From contig JADHYX010000082.1 in the NCBI GenBank assembly GCA_027604685.1, positions 1-64,000 on the forward strand: a stretch of 64,000 nucleotides of DNA, read 5' to 3'. A program made the translations under genes and the position numbers. The notes under the pieces are model-generated. The model did no database searches, was not told the origin of the DNA, and saw nothing but the letters and a program-made list of their open reading frames with translations. Below, one piece after another: positions 31,301 to 42,848 of the stretch (within the stretch, counting starts at the first letter, position 1; every line of letters begins with the position of its first letter). The stretch is from Lobulomyces angularis. Its lineage: Eukaryota; Chytridiomycota; Chytridiomycetes; Lobulomycetales; Lobulomycetaceae.

Positions 31301-32760
31301 TAAACTAAATTAATTTAATAATTATAGTATATTTAAACACAATTGAAGAGTTAAAGTATATTTAAACCCTCCCTCTTAATTTAATAGTTCTAGAATTGAT
31401 ATTTAAAGGCTATTACTTACTAATAATTAAGATTCTATTACTTACTAATTATTAAATTAAGATTTTAAATAAGAAAAAGGGCTGTGAGATTCTCTATTAA
31501 TTTTATGATTCTGAGCCTTTCTTTAAATTACCTCTTATCTCGGTTTATAAAAACTTTACAATAAAACTAAATGCTAACTGGATGTGCCTTACAATGAAAT
31601 AATTTTGGGAGAAGATAAGTCACTAGATCTAAGATTAATAGATCACCTTTTGGTTTAAATACATCTAAATGAAGGAGGTGGTTTATGAAATATCTTATAT
31701 AAATTTTAAGATTAATATTTTCTGTTTTTTGTAGGAGTGAATCAAGATTAAGGGATCTATGATATGAAAAAAATACTGGTAATTAATTTCTTAAATAAAC
31801 ATCTATAACTATAATAATTGTAAATTTAGATATTGGTAGTTAGAGGATGTTAGCCAATTTATTTTGTTAGGAAACTTTAGGATAAATATAGAAAATTAAG
31901 CTTTTTCTGTTTAAGCATATTATTGTTATCCTATGTTAAGATTATAAAAGTAAGATAAGATTAGTAGTATAAAAGTTGAAATTAATTTTATTTAAATTAC
32001 GCAACTCATATATAAAGTAGTACAAAAATATACAAGACTCAGAGTAACATAAAAGTTAAATAAGTATAGAAAACTATATAACGACTTATCACCGAGCAAA
32101 GCGAGGGTTATTATAGGCTTATAGATGGGACTTTAAAAGCTTTTAAATAGACATTGGACTTACTAAAGTAATCTCACCGACTAACAGGAGGTAATGGTTA
32201 TATATGTGGGAAGATATCCAATAACCTCTATAGAGTGACATTAATTAGATTCTTTTGATTACCTTTTGAATATTTAGAATATTTATTTAAGTCTTAAGAT
32301 ACGTTTTAATAATTTTAATTCATCCAAGATAAAAGTTGGAAATTGATAAACAGTAATATAAGTATTAAGAAACAATTAGGTTAAATAGATCTATTAAAGC
32401 TAAATTACAAAAATAATGGGTGCGATACAAAGAAGAATAGGGCCTAATAAAGTGGGTTAGAGGGGGGTTTATACAAGCATTAACAGATAACTAAGATAAG
32501 TTCCACTCCTATCCTATATTTTTATAATTATCATGGTTATGTTTTCATTTGGCGGCTACTATAATACAGACCTATAAATTTACTTTCATCCATATTGAGC
32601 TATTAAAACTAATAATAATGCACACCATATTATCGGCTGAAAACATTATATTTATAAGAATATCTGAGTATAAATTAACCCTTACTATTGAATCAATATA
32701 CCTTTAAATGATTACCTAAAAATAATTCCTTACACCTGAGACTTATAATTAGTTTAATGG
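28400..32760. other. Gene-poor AT-rich stretch with possible relics
   Basis: Apart from the nad5-like segment there is no intact gene. Faint cox2-like (30.2 kb) and cob-like (31.6 kb) protein patterns were seen but are too weak to annotate. Two hairpin-family members and a small GTAGGTAGGTAG microsatellite near 31109 are present. Confidence 0.4.
29300..29570 (-). pseudogene. nad5-like relic
   Basis: WYNATSLKAILIITF followed about 65 codons later by WIITALHIACS resembles the ND5 order NAAxKAxLxNRxGD ... SALIHAATM in the same orientation and with similar spacing. TAA and frame changes interrupt it. Weak by-eye assignment. Confidence 0.25.
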
Positions 32761-32769
32761 TACTTATTA

Positions 32770-32935
32770 GTGATTTTTAATTTTATAGATAGGTATACCT
32801 CCATTAACAGGATTTATAATTAAATGTATTAAATCTTTTAATTATAAATCATCTATATTTATTCTTTTTTATTACTATTTTATATATTTTAATTATTACT
32901 TATATACGTGTATTCTTAACTATGATTGGGGGTAA
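32770..32935 (+). pseudogene. nad2 relic (C-terminal part)
   Basis: Reads LIGIPPLTGFIIKCIKSF, matching the ND2 signature GIPPLxGFxxK. A frame change follows, after which ITILYILIITYIRVF resembles the next ND2 membrane segment (SAFYYLRI). It is on the opposite strand from the other nad2 fragment, 4.6 kb away, so the old gene has been broken and rearranged. Confidence 0.45.
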
Positions 32936-32939
32936 TAAT

Positions 32940-34970
32940 CAATCTTTAATTTAGAATAAAAATAATAAGGGTTAAATATATTATTGTTTTTGTCCGTCCT
33001 ATTTAGTAACAAGGTTTATAATTAGTTTAAAAAGTATTAAATTTAACTACTAAAGTTCTAAAGTTGTTACCCCGAGCAGAGCGAGGTGGTGAACTGGGGG
33101 TTTAAAGATTATAATGGTAGAATAGTCTCCCTTACCCAACGGGAGTCGTGGATATCTTTAAATCATGGGAAGTGGACCTACTTAAAACTAAATTAAGCGG
33201 TTAAACAATAGATTAAGTATCAACTCTTTTTTGTAATTAAACCTTTAAATAGTAAAACTAGCTTTATATCCTAATAAAAGTACCTATGCAAAGTAATGGT
33301 AAATTATTGGTTTGAATGTTAAATATTTAAGTAAATTACACTCTATACTTCATTGGGGGGTGTTGTAGTTCTTTTTAAGCTCGATTTTTTATCTTTAATC
33401 TACATTATTTAAATTTTGATCTCCACTGTTTAAATTTTGATCCCCATTCTCCATAATTCTAGATTTTATAGGATTTTTTATTAAATTAATTGGATCTTCA
33501 TTATAAAATTTTTAATCTTTTAGATACTTTTATATTTTAGATTATTTAATAGTGTTTAAATGTGAAATACTCAATGTATAATTTGTATAGAGTTTTTTTT
33601 TATATTCTTACGATATTACAACCTTATAAAGGAGTAAGTATAGAGAATGGGAAAATTTTATATTATTTAAGATATATATGCGCAATTATTGAAATAAATG
33701 GTTAAAAACTTCATAGGTATTTATAAGTAAGTACCTATGTTTATTGGTTCCATATACTTTAATTGAGACTGGTTTACCTGTTTAATCTTTCTCAGTACAT
33801 TATTTTATAGATAAATATAGTTGTCAAATTAAATTAGCTGCTATAGCAGCTAAATATATTCTTAATATTATGAAAAATATAAGGAGTTTCTATAACTATT
33901 TTAATATTATTAAATAAGCCACCTCCTTCTTTTCAATCTGTCGGAGGTACTTTTAATAAAGGGTTAGTATTTTTTTTTTGATACTAATATTAATATCTTA
34001 GAACAGTTAAATATATTGTAACTGGAAGTATTATTATAGTAGATTTATTCTAACAGCTCTAAAGTATCTATTTTTCTCACCTAAGCTTCTAATATTAAAA
34101 AAAGTACTGCAGTGCACTACAATTATAATGAAACAATAAGTTTTCTATTTAAAAGAATTAAACCCCATCTACCTCCTTTCAGTCGGTGCACATTACTAAG
34201 AGTTTAATTTTCCCGAGCGCAAGCGAGGGTAATTATAGGTTCCAACTACTGAATAGAATTATTGGCATTGTAATTATCTGAGCGGAAGTGTGTTATTTTA
34301 GAAACAACTCATTTTCTTAAAATTAATCCTACACAATATTGGTTTTCTACTAAGTTAAATACAGTATAAATTAAAGGTAAATACATAGTATCTTTAATAC
34401 CAATCTAATTAGGTTAAATATTTCTAAATACTAATTAACTAATCTCATATTTTAATGAAGTTTCTTATGTTCTGTCTAATGAACTAATTATCTTTAAAAT
34501 GATAAATTAATTAGAAACTATTTCATTAAAATGAAATAATTTAAAAGAGTTAATTAAATTAAAAGAGGGGGGAGACCACCACCTCCTTTCAGTCGGTGGT
34601 ACTTTTAATAAGATGAATACTACATAAATTATAGCTATTAATATCCATACTTTTAAAGATAACCTCTTAAGCTAGCTAGTTATAGGTGTTATTAAGACGT
34701 TACATATATTGCATAGATTACACTTATATAATTATGTTTCACGACTCCATTTACTTGATTATATTTACGGTACTATTACCTCCATCTATCTATTAATTAA
34801 TAAAATATTTAATATTAACCTATAACTATATAGTATTAGTATTATCAGGAATTAAATTAATATCATTATATATATCAATAATATTAATTAATTGTCTTTT
34901 TAATATTTGCTATTTCCAATCATTTATAATATTAGGATTAATTCTTAATTGTTTTTCTGATATTTTAATA
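32940..34970. other. Gene-poor stretch rich in hairpins
   Basis: No gene seen. Contains two CCGAGC/GCGAGG elements, three copies of ACCTCCTTTCAGTCGGTGG-like hairpins followed by CTTTTAATAA (near 33907, 34169, 34577), a palindrome AGCTGCTATAGCAGCT at about 33837, and a 21-bp tandem repeat near 33405-33446. Confidence 0.5.
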
Positions 34971-34979
34971 TTTAAATAG

Positions 34980-36724
34980 GATTTATAATTATATTCAGAC
35001 TAAAGAATCAAATCATATGGAGTAATATAATAAAAATGAGAATAAATTTCAATAAGGTTTAATAGAATTAACATATTTTGTTAATTTTTTACCTCAACAA
35101 TATAGATATCAAATTTATTCTCATAATTTTGCTGGTTATGATAGTGTATTTCTTATTAAATATTAGTTGAAGGTTGATGATACTATTAATTTGATACCTC
35201 TTTATAATTCTGATGGTAAACTTATTTCACTAGAGATTAAACTAAATAAACGTAAATATCTTATATATGATTCTCTACATTAGTTGAAAGGATCTTAGTC
35301 TAAATTGGCTACTTCATTTGGATTGGAATCTAAAGGTTCTTTCCCTCATAAATTTGCATCAATTAATAATTTACAATATATTGGATCTTGGCCTTCAACT
35401 GAATATTATTATGATATTCCTTCTATTCTGCCTACAGGTCTCTTTGATTTTAGACAACAATGTTTGAAATATATTAAATTGGATAGTCTATTGTTGTTGC
35501 AAATGCTAGGATAAATTTAAAACTAAATTTCAAGATGTATTTGAAATAGATCCATATAAATCACCTACACTAGCTTCACTTGCTATGACAGTATTTAGAT
35601 CTAAATTTTATGATAGTAATATACAAATTCCTATTGTTAAACGATCTTTTAATGTTGATATTAAACAAGCTTATTATGGTGGTCATGTTGATGTTTATAA
35701 ACCTTTTAGTTTTACTGGTAAAGCTTATTATTATGATATTAATAGTCTATATCCAACAGCTATGTTGAAAGATATGCCAGTAGGATAGCCTAAGAAAGTA
35801 GATAAGGAATATAAATCATTCTTTGGTTTTGGACAATATAATATTATTGCACCTAAACATCTTAAAATTCCATTCCTACCATATAGACATATTAATAATA
35901 ATATTAATTCTAATTTTATATTTCCTATTGGACAATGGACTGGTTGGTATTTTAGTGAAGAAATTCAATAACGTACATTAGGTTATCAATGTGAATTTAT
36001 TACAGGATATCTATATAAACGTGAACCCAATTAGTTTAAAGATTATATAGAGAAATTGTATGAGCTAAAAGCTACAGCTATTAATGAAATAGATCGTATG
36101 ATAGCTAAATAGCTTTAGAATAGTTTATATGGCCGATTTGGACTAAATTAGAATCCAGTAAGTGATATAATAACTACAGATCTTACTAAAATAACTAAAA
36201 TTAGATCTGAACATCCTATTATTAATGATGAAATTATTGTTGATACTAATTATCTTCATTTAGTTTATGCTAATGAACCTCTTGTATGAGCTAGCTGGAG
36301 ACTAACAACACCCACGCTATCGTTCATTTATGGCACCGAATGAAAATATAATAATTGCGTCCGTAATAGATTGATCGCACTGGGACTTAAGTGTCCGGTT
36401 ACTCCTTAGAACATAAGCTATGGAGGGGGTGATATGAAAATTAGACGTACCTCTAGTTTTCGTACTTATATTATTTTAGGTATGATACATTATCCTATGC
36501 TTTTGACTAAACTTATTCTAAAAATTCGGATTTGAAAATTGAACCTCTTAATAATATTCCAATTGACTTCATTAATAAAAATTTTACTCTTAATTCTTTA
36601 TTTAATAAACCTAAAAGAAAATTAAGTCAAACTCAAATTGATTCTATTAATGTTGCTTTGTCTAAACATATTGCTACTGATATTTCTGAATTGATTAAGA
36701 AACAATTCCCATTTATTTATTAAT
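34980..36724 (+). pseudogene. Plasmid-type family B DNA polymerase, broken
   Basis: Protein-primed polymerases of this type come from linear mitochondrial plasmids. Visible in order: exonuclease motif II YSHNFAGYDSVFLIK; exonuclease motif III CLKYIKLDSLLLLQ; frameshift at about 35500-35520 into LDKFKTKFQDVFEID; YGGHVDVYKPF; polymerase motif A KAYYYDINSLYPTAM; TAA at about 35971; motif B AKLLLNSLYGRFGLN (two Leu are TAG). The motif C region (xDTDS) is replaced by an unrelated GC-richer insert of about 150 bases (36290-36440). A C-terminal open segment EPLNNIPIDFINKNFTLNSL follows. TAG is read as Leu in at least six places, so it was coded in this code before breaking. Confidence 0.82.
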
Positions 36725-37468
36725 ATAATGTTTATTAAATGGATTGAGTAAAGAAGATAAATGTAATAGGAATAAGGCCCGTATACTTATAAAATGTATA
36801 TCATCTGAGGAGATAAGTAATATATGATAGTGAGACGCGCATTCGGTATATATAGTCCATGTCAGATGAGAGAGAGATCTAATAATAATAGTGGTAATAG
36901 ATTACTTGATTGCACATTTAATATGTTGTCAATTATATTGTTGTAGAGACTTATATAATATTGCTCAGTCCATTAATTATATACTTTTATAATAAATTAT
37001 ACACAAGTGTCAATGTTTGAGATGGATTACCCGGCTACGCAATATGTAAATGGTCGCAAGGTTTAGAATGGAAGTACATGATTGTATGGATACTAAATAT
37101 GATAAGGATATAAAGCATATTTTATAATAATGTTAAAAATGTCATATAGAATTATTGTTTTGTCAACCGGTTTATAAAATATATTGCTATATAGTTACAT
37201 TAGTTTTTATAGCCTATTATACTATGGCGCTCAAGGAGAATAACGCAATATATTAAATGAATATATAATTATGGGTGCCAATAGTGATATTAGTATGATA
37301 TAGCCATATAAGGCGTACATTGATATTTATATATGACATTTGTATTGGATAAATTATACAAAAAACCATTAATTACTTGATGATAATGAGGTTATATATA
37401 GTAAATTCCTTTTATAATCATTTTTAAATGCGTTATAAAGTGTTATGTCATCAATATTTTTATACTTA
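36725..37468. other. AT-rich stretch downstream of the polymerase relic
   Basis: Nothing identified apart from an inverted copy of the GCGTAGCCGG repeat at 37030-37043. Confidence 0.5.
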
Positions 37469-37687
37469 TTAGAAAGCGTATAGAATTAGGAAAGCCATCA
37501 TTAGAGCAAATAGTCCAAGTGCTTCGGTCAAAGCAAATCCAAGTATAGCAGAAGAGAATAGTTCTTGTTTCTATGAAGGGTTTCTAGAAGTACCTGTAAC
37601 TAGAGCAGCAAAGATTAAACCGACACCTACTGCTGCACCTCCCAATGCAATTGTAGCTAAACCTGCTCCTATTAATTTAGCAGCCAT
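37469..37687 (-). CDS. atp9: ATP synthase subunit c
   Basis: 72 aa, ATG at 37687 to TAA at 37469; the usual length is 73-76. Forms the rotor ring of F0. Two membrane helices flank the polar loop. [19 protein letters not shown] is helix 1, [17 protein letters not shown] contains the conserved RNP loop, and [17 protein letters not shown] carries the proton-binding Glu in helix 2. One codon (PS-Leu-K) is TAG. No intron. It stands alone with AT-rich flanks. Clearly functional. Confidence 0.97.
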
Positions 37688-37689
37688 CT

Positions 37690-38290
37690 ACATATTTATC
37701 AGTTATCTATTGTCGATACCTAATTTATCAATGATAAATCCTTATAAATGTACTCTCATATTTTTTTATCTAAAGTGGTTTATACCAAAAAAACTTTTTC
37801 TCTCTATGCTTTTATACTTAAGCATTTATCCTGTCTCTTTGTTAATTAAATGATCTGCATTTTCCTTTATTAAGTTTTTGTATATCGACATTTTAATATA
37901 GAATAACTGGCACTACCAGTGAAGAGTCTGGGGAGTTTGATCCAATTGAAGAATAATATCTTTTTCCGCTGATGTAAACTCGCTCGAAAAATATATATGC
38001 CATTTTTACCCAAGGGATAAATGCTTCGCGAAAGGAATTATATAATTGTAATGAACAACTTTTTGATGTTTGCGTACCTCTGGAAGTTCTCAACACCGCA
38101 TTCACTATCTGCTTTAAGTTTTGCCAAGTTATTGGCGCTGGCAGACCCGCACAAGATAAACATAATGTAATACTCCTATGTTTAGATCTTTACACCTTAA
38201 TCAATATCGAGCAAATAATAAAACTCGCAGGGCGCACACTTAAATCTACTTATTATTAAGGATTACTAATCACAATTTAGTAGGTTTCAT
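37690..38290. other. Region between atp9 and cox2 relic
   Basis: A minus-strand patch at 37893-38165 is richer in G+C and holds two overlapping open frames (70 and about 41 codons). Neither matches a family I recognise. It may be the atp9 leader or a decayed mobile sequence. Confidence 0.35.
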
Positions 38291-38298
38291 AATAAAAA

Positions 38299-38532
38299 TG
38301 TTAATTTATACTAACAGCAATCTAACTATTTATAAATGCTTTATTATTTTCATATGGTTATATTATTATTAAACTATATATTTTGATGCGCCAGAAGCTT
38401 GAGATTGCTACTCCACAAATGGAAGGTTTAGTGGAATTACATGATAATATTATGTATTATCTAGTATTAAGATTATTTAGTGTAGGATGAGTATTATTTA
38501 GTGTAGGATGAAATATATTTATTAAACAATAA
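38299..38532 (+). pseudogene. cox2: cox2 5' fragment using TGA at Trp
   Basis: Reads IYFDAPEA-TGA then, after loss of about 17 bases that removes QxxFQDS, ATPQMEGLVELHDNIMYYLV and LFSVG-TGA-VLFSVG-TGA-NIFIKQ before TAA. This is the unmistakable start of mature cytochrome oxidase subunit 2 (DAPxxW...ATPxxEGxxELHDNIM). Upstream MLIYTNSNLTIYK is in the same frame but ends in TAA. The frameshift deletion, absence of the copper-binding half and premature end make it a pseudogene. All three TGA codons are at Trp-like positions, unlike the live cox1. Confidence 0.75.
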
Positions 38533-38679
38533 AATAGTAATAAATTATGTTTGAATTTTATAATTTATTTATTAATATTCCTTATAAAACTCATATAATT
38601 TAACGTTACAAAATAAATTATAATGGGAATAGAAGTGAAATCCTATAAAGTATTATAACAGGAATTTTTAATAAAAGGT

Positions 38680-39000
38680 TCTTATCCGGTATAAAAGTAG
38701 ATTTTTATGTCTCCTATAATTGGTTAGGTTGGTAGCTAGTAAAAAAATGCTTTTTATGTTGTTGATTGGTTCACTCCTTATTTATACTTTTATCATTTAT
38801 CCTTTTTGTTAAGTAGTATACAATTTATCTCCCAGCTATTATTATTACAATTTTTATTAAAGGGTTTATTTCCTCATGTTGTTACAGTCTTTTTCTATAT
38901 TATATTTCTAAATTAACAGTTATACAGAGGGTTCAATTAATCCAACATTATATTGATTCAAAATTAAGCTTTTATATTCTCATCTTTATAGGTGTTAACA
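38680..39000 (+). other. Open hydrophobic frame, unidentified
   Basis: About 100 codons without TAA when TAG and TGA are read through; very hydrophobic (YVSYNWLGW, SFILFVKLYTIYLPAIIIT). No family recognised. It may be another relic or chance. Confidence 0.2.
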
Positions 39001-39164
39001 GTTAAAAGTTACAATACTTTTCAACCGTTAATGAATATGAAAGTACAGATCGTTAAAAAGGAGTACAAATTTGCTTTTACATTTACCAGTAAGACTAAGA
39101 AAGATTACCTTAAGTATTTATCTTAAATGTAAACAATAATATGAATTATAATAACCATAAGTTT

Positions 39165-39530
39165 ATGTTAAGTTGCATTAGTACTTATATTATGTTATTA
39201 AATTACATTCATTACATTTATATACTTTAATTATCAAACAAATTGAATGAGGAAGCAACATACCCTGGAATCCATGCAAAAAGATTTGCGCATAAAAATT
39301 TTCGATGTAAATAAAAAATATTGGAGATACACCTACAATCGGAGGGTTGATATATTTTAAGAGGCCCAAACAAAGTATCAAAATATACTAATATCAAGTA
39401 TAAACAGAAACAGCTAGTCATAAATGATCTAAATGAGTTAACTTCCTCATATGAGATACAATTATAAAGCACGAACCCAAACACTTCCATTTGTTACCAA
39501 GTAATTTATATAGATCATTACAATTGTTAA
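39165..39530 (-). pseudogene. cob relic, copy A
   Basis: Reads VMIYINYLVTNGS, then ISYEEVNSFRSF and LILVYFDTLFGPL, then after a frame change KYINPPIVGVSPIFF and ENFYAQIF. The order follows cytochrome b HLIALHExGSNNP, YFSYKDLVxF, FFxPxLLGHxDNYIPANPLV and PEWYFLPFYAIL, but heme and quinol-site residues are lost. One frameshift near 39360. Assigned by eye from co-linear partial matches. Confidence 0.38.
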
Positions 39531-39539
39531 AATAAACTT

Positions 39540-41572
39540 ATCAACTGCATATAAGATAGTAGTTACTAATTTATATTTTGGCATAGGTTTTATAAAAAGG
39601 TAGTTCTAATTGTTATTTAAAATGCACCTTTCGATAATTTACCCCTCTCATTATATATTTATTAATGGAATAATAAATGCTAGGATAAATTTTTAATATA
39701 TAATTCAGAGTTAGTATTATTCATTATTAATTAGGTTATATATGGAATACATTTAATATTATAAATACTAACTCATATTTATAAATATGATCTCCCAAAT
39801 CCCTATTGAATGTAGATATTTGTAATGCGCGATAATAAAAATGATAACTCACATAGGATTTAACCTTTTAAACCTACTTATAAAATAGTCATTACAAATA
39901 TAAGTATTAAATAAATAAATACTATTTTATTATATGACTTATAAAGTGGTTATGTTGATTCAATACGATACAATTTACATAGATATAAAAAAGTAAAAAC
40001 GCAGTGAAAAACAATATAAAGTTTAACGAGGACGGCGGAGTGGAAAAATATATATCCTAATTATTTTAGGATACCTATACTTTAATTACTTGTGGCACAG
40101 CAAGTGATGATATTCAATATCAATTAGTGACAGTATAATAATAGATAGCTAAATAGTTCAATATTGTGATCCTTATATAGTCATTATAGGATCAATAATC
40201 AATAGTAGTATTAAGACATATTTACGAAAATGCTACGTGTTATATTTCGTAGTTCATCAGCATCTATTAATACAAAACTGGGTTATAAATAGGTGTAATA
40301 TATGAAATCTCTATGCTTCCAGATACCAAAACCTAATAAGAGTCCGTAAAAACCCATTAAGTTAACGGGTCAATGTATTTTATCACCCCGAAATATAATC
40401 AATTAATATAGGTCGTGAAATTTTCCAACCATGTAAATTATTACCGCCGTTATGAACCCGTAGGGTTCGATCAAGCATAAATAATACGATTTATTAGAAG
40501 AGACATTAGTAAATATACCAATTAAGGATAGGTTAAAAATTAAAGCACCAGGTTTTTACATTGATACAAACTTATTTACCCCCTATATGAAGTAATACTG
40601 AAATTTTAATTAAGTAATTAAATTTTGTGGTTCCATAACATGGTGATGAATTCAGACAATTAATAATTTGCATTTTATTAGGTAATATAATTGTCTAATT
40701 ATATATAGTTATCTAACAAATTAAAACATGACACTATTTTATAACGAGTTATATCTACACACAAATTGCTATACTCTAGTAAGTTATAAACCCCTATTGG
40801 TAGTATATTTAAATATGTACTTACATAACCTATGTTGTCCATTAGATATATTAATTTTATAGACAAATATATAAAACTAGGAAATAATGTATAATATATC
40901 TCAATTATGATCTAAATAAATTACTAAATATACTATTTAAACACATATGAACTAACAAATAAAAAAAAAAACTATAATAAAATTTAAAATTTATAGAAAT
41001 ACATTTTTTAATACTTTTAATATGTCTAGTCTGGTACTACCATAATGAGGAATGTACAAACCATAGCCTATAACAGTTATTGTGATTGCGTAGCCGGCTT
41101 TAGTTAGTTTTTTTATTAAATAATGGTTTAGATATCTAGTTCAGGAATTTTTTCTCGATAAAAATTCACTAATTACTTGCATATATTTCCTATTTATTAT
41201 AATAAGCTAATAAAGGGAGTTACACAATTTGTAAGGATTGAATTAGTATATTTAAAATAGTATATAGCCGTTATCTTTGATCCTACATAAATTTAGTTAT
41301 ATTAGATATTATACAATTAACTAATTCACCTGTAGATAAGAATAGGAAATATATAATGACATATCTTAATTTTAACGTTATATAATAAGTTAATATGATG
41401 GTCATATTCTCTTAAATAAATGTTCCTTATAGTCGCTCATAAGGGATGATCCGAATATCCCAACGTCCATTATAGCCTAAATACAAAATAACTTAATATT
41501 TAATACGTTTTAATAAGAGAGAAGAATAATAATATGTAATTAACATGTTAGCTTTAAATTGAGTATCTGTTA
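39540..41572. other. Gene-poor AT-rich stretch
   Basis: No gene seen. GC hairpin GAACCCGTAGGGTTC at about 40455-40469 and one GCGTAGCCGG repeat at 41085-41098. Confidence 0.5.
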
Positions 41573-41653
41573 GTGGAGGTGACCGATTGGTTAGGTAGCT
41601 GACTGTAAATCAGTGGTATAATGCCAAGGTAGGTTCGATTCCTACTCTCCACA
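41573..41653 (+). tRNA. trnY: tRNA-Tyr (GTA)
   Basis: Acceptor GTGGAGG pairs perfectly with TCTCCAC. The anticodon stem GCTGA/TCAGT holds loop CTGTAAA with anticodon GTA. T arm GTAGG-TTCGATT-CCTAC. A long variable arm (GGTATAATGCC) is typical of fungal mitochondrial tRNA-Tyr. Confidence 0.95.
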
Positions 41654-42154
41654 TATCTCTTTTGGAAACTCTAAATTGCTGACTGATGATTAAAAAATAC
41701 CAATGTACTAACACGGTAAACTTTTAGAGATTAAAAAATTAAAAAATAGCTTTTAGTATTATATCTCATGATTATTGTCATAAAGTATTTAATTATATAT
41801 AGCATTATCATAATAGCATTTATTTATAACAACAACCAAATTATAAGTGTATTTTCATCCTTTTTTGTTATTATGTTTTTCCTTTTTTTGATTAATTACG
41901 TTTATATTTATTTGTATTGTTTAATATTATTTATTTTATTCTAGTTTTAAGAGTATGGATACCAGGTTTAATTGATTATTTTATGATTAGCCCGTTAGCA
42001 AAGGAATTGTAAGGTTATAAAATCATAAAGTAGTTATTTTATTCTTCATCACTATTTAAGTCCTTTTAATTATAAAATTAGAGACTAGTTTAAAAATAAA
42101 TTAATTAGATTAAAATAAAGAGATATCTATTTACATGAAAATAAATATTAGGTA
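41654..42154. other. Spacer between trnY and trnL
   Basis: AT-rich. A T-rich open stretch near 41840-41950 would encode a hydrophobic segment, but no family is recognised. Confidence 0.4.
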
Positions 42155-42242
42155 TATCTAAGGGAGGACTTGAACCTCCAAAGCGTTAGCCAATAAAGCT
42201 TAAGTTTATCTTGTTTACCAATTTAAACACTCGGACTTATAT
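42155..42242 (-). tRNA. trnL: tRNA-Leu (TAA)
   Basis: Anticodon stem ATAAA/TTTAT with loop CTTAAGC, anticodon TAA. T arm GGAGG-TTCAAGT-CCTCC. Acceptor 5' ATATAAG against 3' CTTAGAT leaves an A-G mismatch at the third pair; the other six pair. Chytrid mitochondria repair such mismatches in the first three positions by 5' tRNA editing. This tRNA reads UUA/UUG; the tRNA that reads UAG as Leu was not found here. Confidence 0.92.
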
Positions 42243-42773
42243 CTGGATAAAATTACCTACCTATTTAGAATATAAGATAAATAAGGAATTCTTATATCAA
42301 TTTATATTCATTAATAAAGTAACTAAATAGTTTCTACAATAAATATAAATTAAATTAAAATATAAAAAAGTCAGCAGTATTACTTATATATAAATTGATA
42401 ATGAGAAAATGGTAAATAAGAACTACCTTGAATTGAATATTTAGAAGAATAATAGATCAATATTCATATTATTATCCATGTACATGTTAAAATAATATAT
42501 CCTTTTTATATTTATGTTACAAAGGATATATACTTATAACGTATTACAGATCGGATACTAGTAGTAGTTTTAGTAATAAAGTTATGATTGAGTTTAAGTT
42601 ATTTAGATGAAAAAACATAAATAAATAGGTATTAGTAATGGTTTACTATATTAGATTATAGAGTCAATTTGGGGGTTATCTAATATGTTTAATAAGTAAG
42701 GTTATAATTAATAAAGTAATTTAATAGTAAAATAGTTAAGTATTTATGGTAATTAAAGATTAAGTTTATAGCA

Positions 42774-42848
42774 TTCTTAATTCATCTATTACTCTATTAT
42801 ATTTTATATCCTTCTTAATTCATCTATTACTCTATTATATTTTATATC
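42774..42848. repeat. Tandem duplication, 38-bp unit
   Basis: TTCTTAATTCATCTATTACT... repeated twice head to tail with almost no difference, so recent. Confidence 0.9.

Noticed and set aside
31480..31780. cob-like pattern (KISHL, GGGL-N, YFLFFVG)
   Set aside because: Needs several gaps and ignores many TAA codons. Too weak next to the better cob relics.
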